DNA of 50,848 nt from Deltaproteobacteria bacterium (GTDB lineage: Bacteria > Desulfobacterota > Binatia > UTPRO1): positions 1 to 50,848 of the forward strand of contig JADLHM010000115.1 of the NCBI GenBank assembly GCA_020848745.1, given 5' to 3'. Below, in pieces: positions 50,274-50,848 of the stretch. Position numbers and translations under genes: made by a program. Below the pieces are notes generated by a model. It was not told the origin of the DNA, did not search any database, and saw nothing but the letters and a program-made list of their open reading frames with translations. How positions within the stretch are numbered: position 1 is the stretch's first letter; each line of letters starts with the position of its first letter.

Positions 50274-50848
50274 CTAGGGACAGCTCGTCGCGATGCAGGT
50301 CCTCGTCGGGAGGACGATCGATCCGGGGCCCGGTAGGCCCGCGGCGGCGTTGACGGCGCCGCTCCGCGTTTCGCCGATGCAGAACGTTCCGACCTGGATC
50401 GGCCGCGTCTGACTCGGCGTGCCCGTGCGGGTGACCGGCCCGTTCGGCGCGCCAGCGGCATCGGTCGGTCCGAGGCAGCCGCGGGGCCTCGTCGAGCAGC
50501 CGTCGCCGTCCATGGGGCAGTCAGCGTCGGTCGTGCACGAGCGGAAGGTCTCGATCGCGCACAGCGAGTCGATGGGTCCGGCGTCGCACGCGCCCTCGCC
50601 GCCGCCGGCGACGCTGCAGACGCCGTCCTGGCACTGGTTCGGCTGGAGCTGGTTCGCGCAGTAGCAGGGCGCTCCGCTCGCCGCCGCGCCGACGCAGCTC
50701 GCCGCCGGGGCGAGCTCGCGGGTGCCGGTCGTGAGGTTCAGGGGGAGAGTCGAGCTGCCGATGTCGGCGCTCGCGCTCGGCGGGCAGTCGAAGCTCGTGT
50801 TCCCGAAGAACGGCGTCGTGCCGTCGGTGGTGCAGGGTTGGCCGTCGC
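50274..50848 (-). CDS. Partial Cys-rich secreted protein, paralogue of 41091-42326 (5' end outside window)
   Basis: The minus strand is open from the window edge to TAG 50274 (191 codons). The Cys pattern and spacing follow the C-terminal half of the stalk lipoprotein: CYCANQLQPNQC for CFCPGQIQPNSC, CAIETFRSCTTDADCP for the CSGQPFRQC region, and VGTFCIGETRSGAVNAAAG LPGPGSIVLP for FCIPATQAAAINTVAG LPGPGAALIP. The N-terminus, including any lipobox or stalk, is not in the window. Function unknown. Confidence 0.8.
   Translation of the reverse strand, partial: DGQPCTTDGTTPFFGNTSFDCPPSASADIGSSTLPLNLTTGTRELAPAASCVGAAASGAPCYCANQLQPNQCQDGVCSVAGGGEGACDAGPIDSLCAIETFRSCTTDADCPMDGDGCSTRPRGCLGPTDAAGAPNGPVTRTGTPSQTRPIQVGTFCIGETRSGAVNAAAGLPGPGSIVLPTRTCIATSCP

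Noticed and set aside
1..50848. tRNA, rRNA or riboswitch genes
   Set aside because: No tRNA-like cloverleaf, rRNA or known riboswitch core was seen by eye in the intergenic gaps; a covariance-model scan was not possible here.

Overview
This is 50.8 kb of high-GC, gene-dense bacterial DNA with no rRNA, tRNA or CRISPR that I could see. The gene set suggests an uncultured deltaproteobacterium-like lineage such as Ca. Binatota/Desulfobacterota_B. It includes many secreted Cys-rich beta-helix proteins, HAF repeats, a DUF1302 outer-membrane barrel, an alpha-methylacyl-CoA racemase, a Sdh1-like succinate dehydrogenase and YghU. The assignment rests on protein style alone and is an inference.

Layout. 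1-2176: 3'-truncated phosphoketolase (minus). 2402-10353: three large secreted proteins (plus). 10383-12220: minus-strand run of CopD-like, DUF488, cupin and hemerythrin genes. 12408-14390: pectinacetylesterase-like secreted enzyme. 14636-18078: sdhCAB operon, then yghU and a TPR gene. 19621-22242: CSLREA beta-helix protein. 22486-23640: CaiB/AMACR enzyme. 23656-25481: minus operon of SnoaL-like protein, a tiny SnoaL remnant and a PBP4-type dacB. 25655-27229: secreted GH1. 27254-28465: TolB-like propeller. 28668-32574: LolCDE/YbbAP-like ABC exporter with a tiny PadR remnant in front and small ORFs behind. 32771-38108: CCA-adding-type enzyme, YcnI, parvulin lipoprotein, VanZ and a VKOR-DsbA fusion. 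38243-38816: yefM-yoeB toxin-antitoxin with its operator. 39204-42326: DUF1302 porin-like protein and a Thr/Pro-stalk lipoprotein. 42557-49746: membrane glycosyltransferase cluster. 50274-end: truncated paralogue of the stalk lipoprotein.

How it fits together. The most interesting region is 41.1-50.8 kb. A 1176-residue protein joins a carbohydrate-binding-like domain, one GT-C glycosyltransferase and a second, PMT-type protein mannosyltransferase. Nearby are a third GT-C protein, a GT2-methyltransferase fusion and a DPM1-like GT2. Together they look like a complete polyprenol-phosphate-sugar and protein O-glycosylation route. The divergently transcribed lipoprotein carries a Thr/Pro stalk that would be a natural acceptor, and a paralogue of its Cys-rich domain closes the cluster. 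A pair of inverted 18-bp-TIR elements sits inside the cluster and seems to supply the 5' end of one GT-C gene. Elsewhere, two very short in-frame genes look like N- and C-terminal ends of SnoaL and PadR genes joined after internal deletion, each still translationally coupled to its neighbour.
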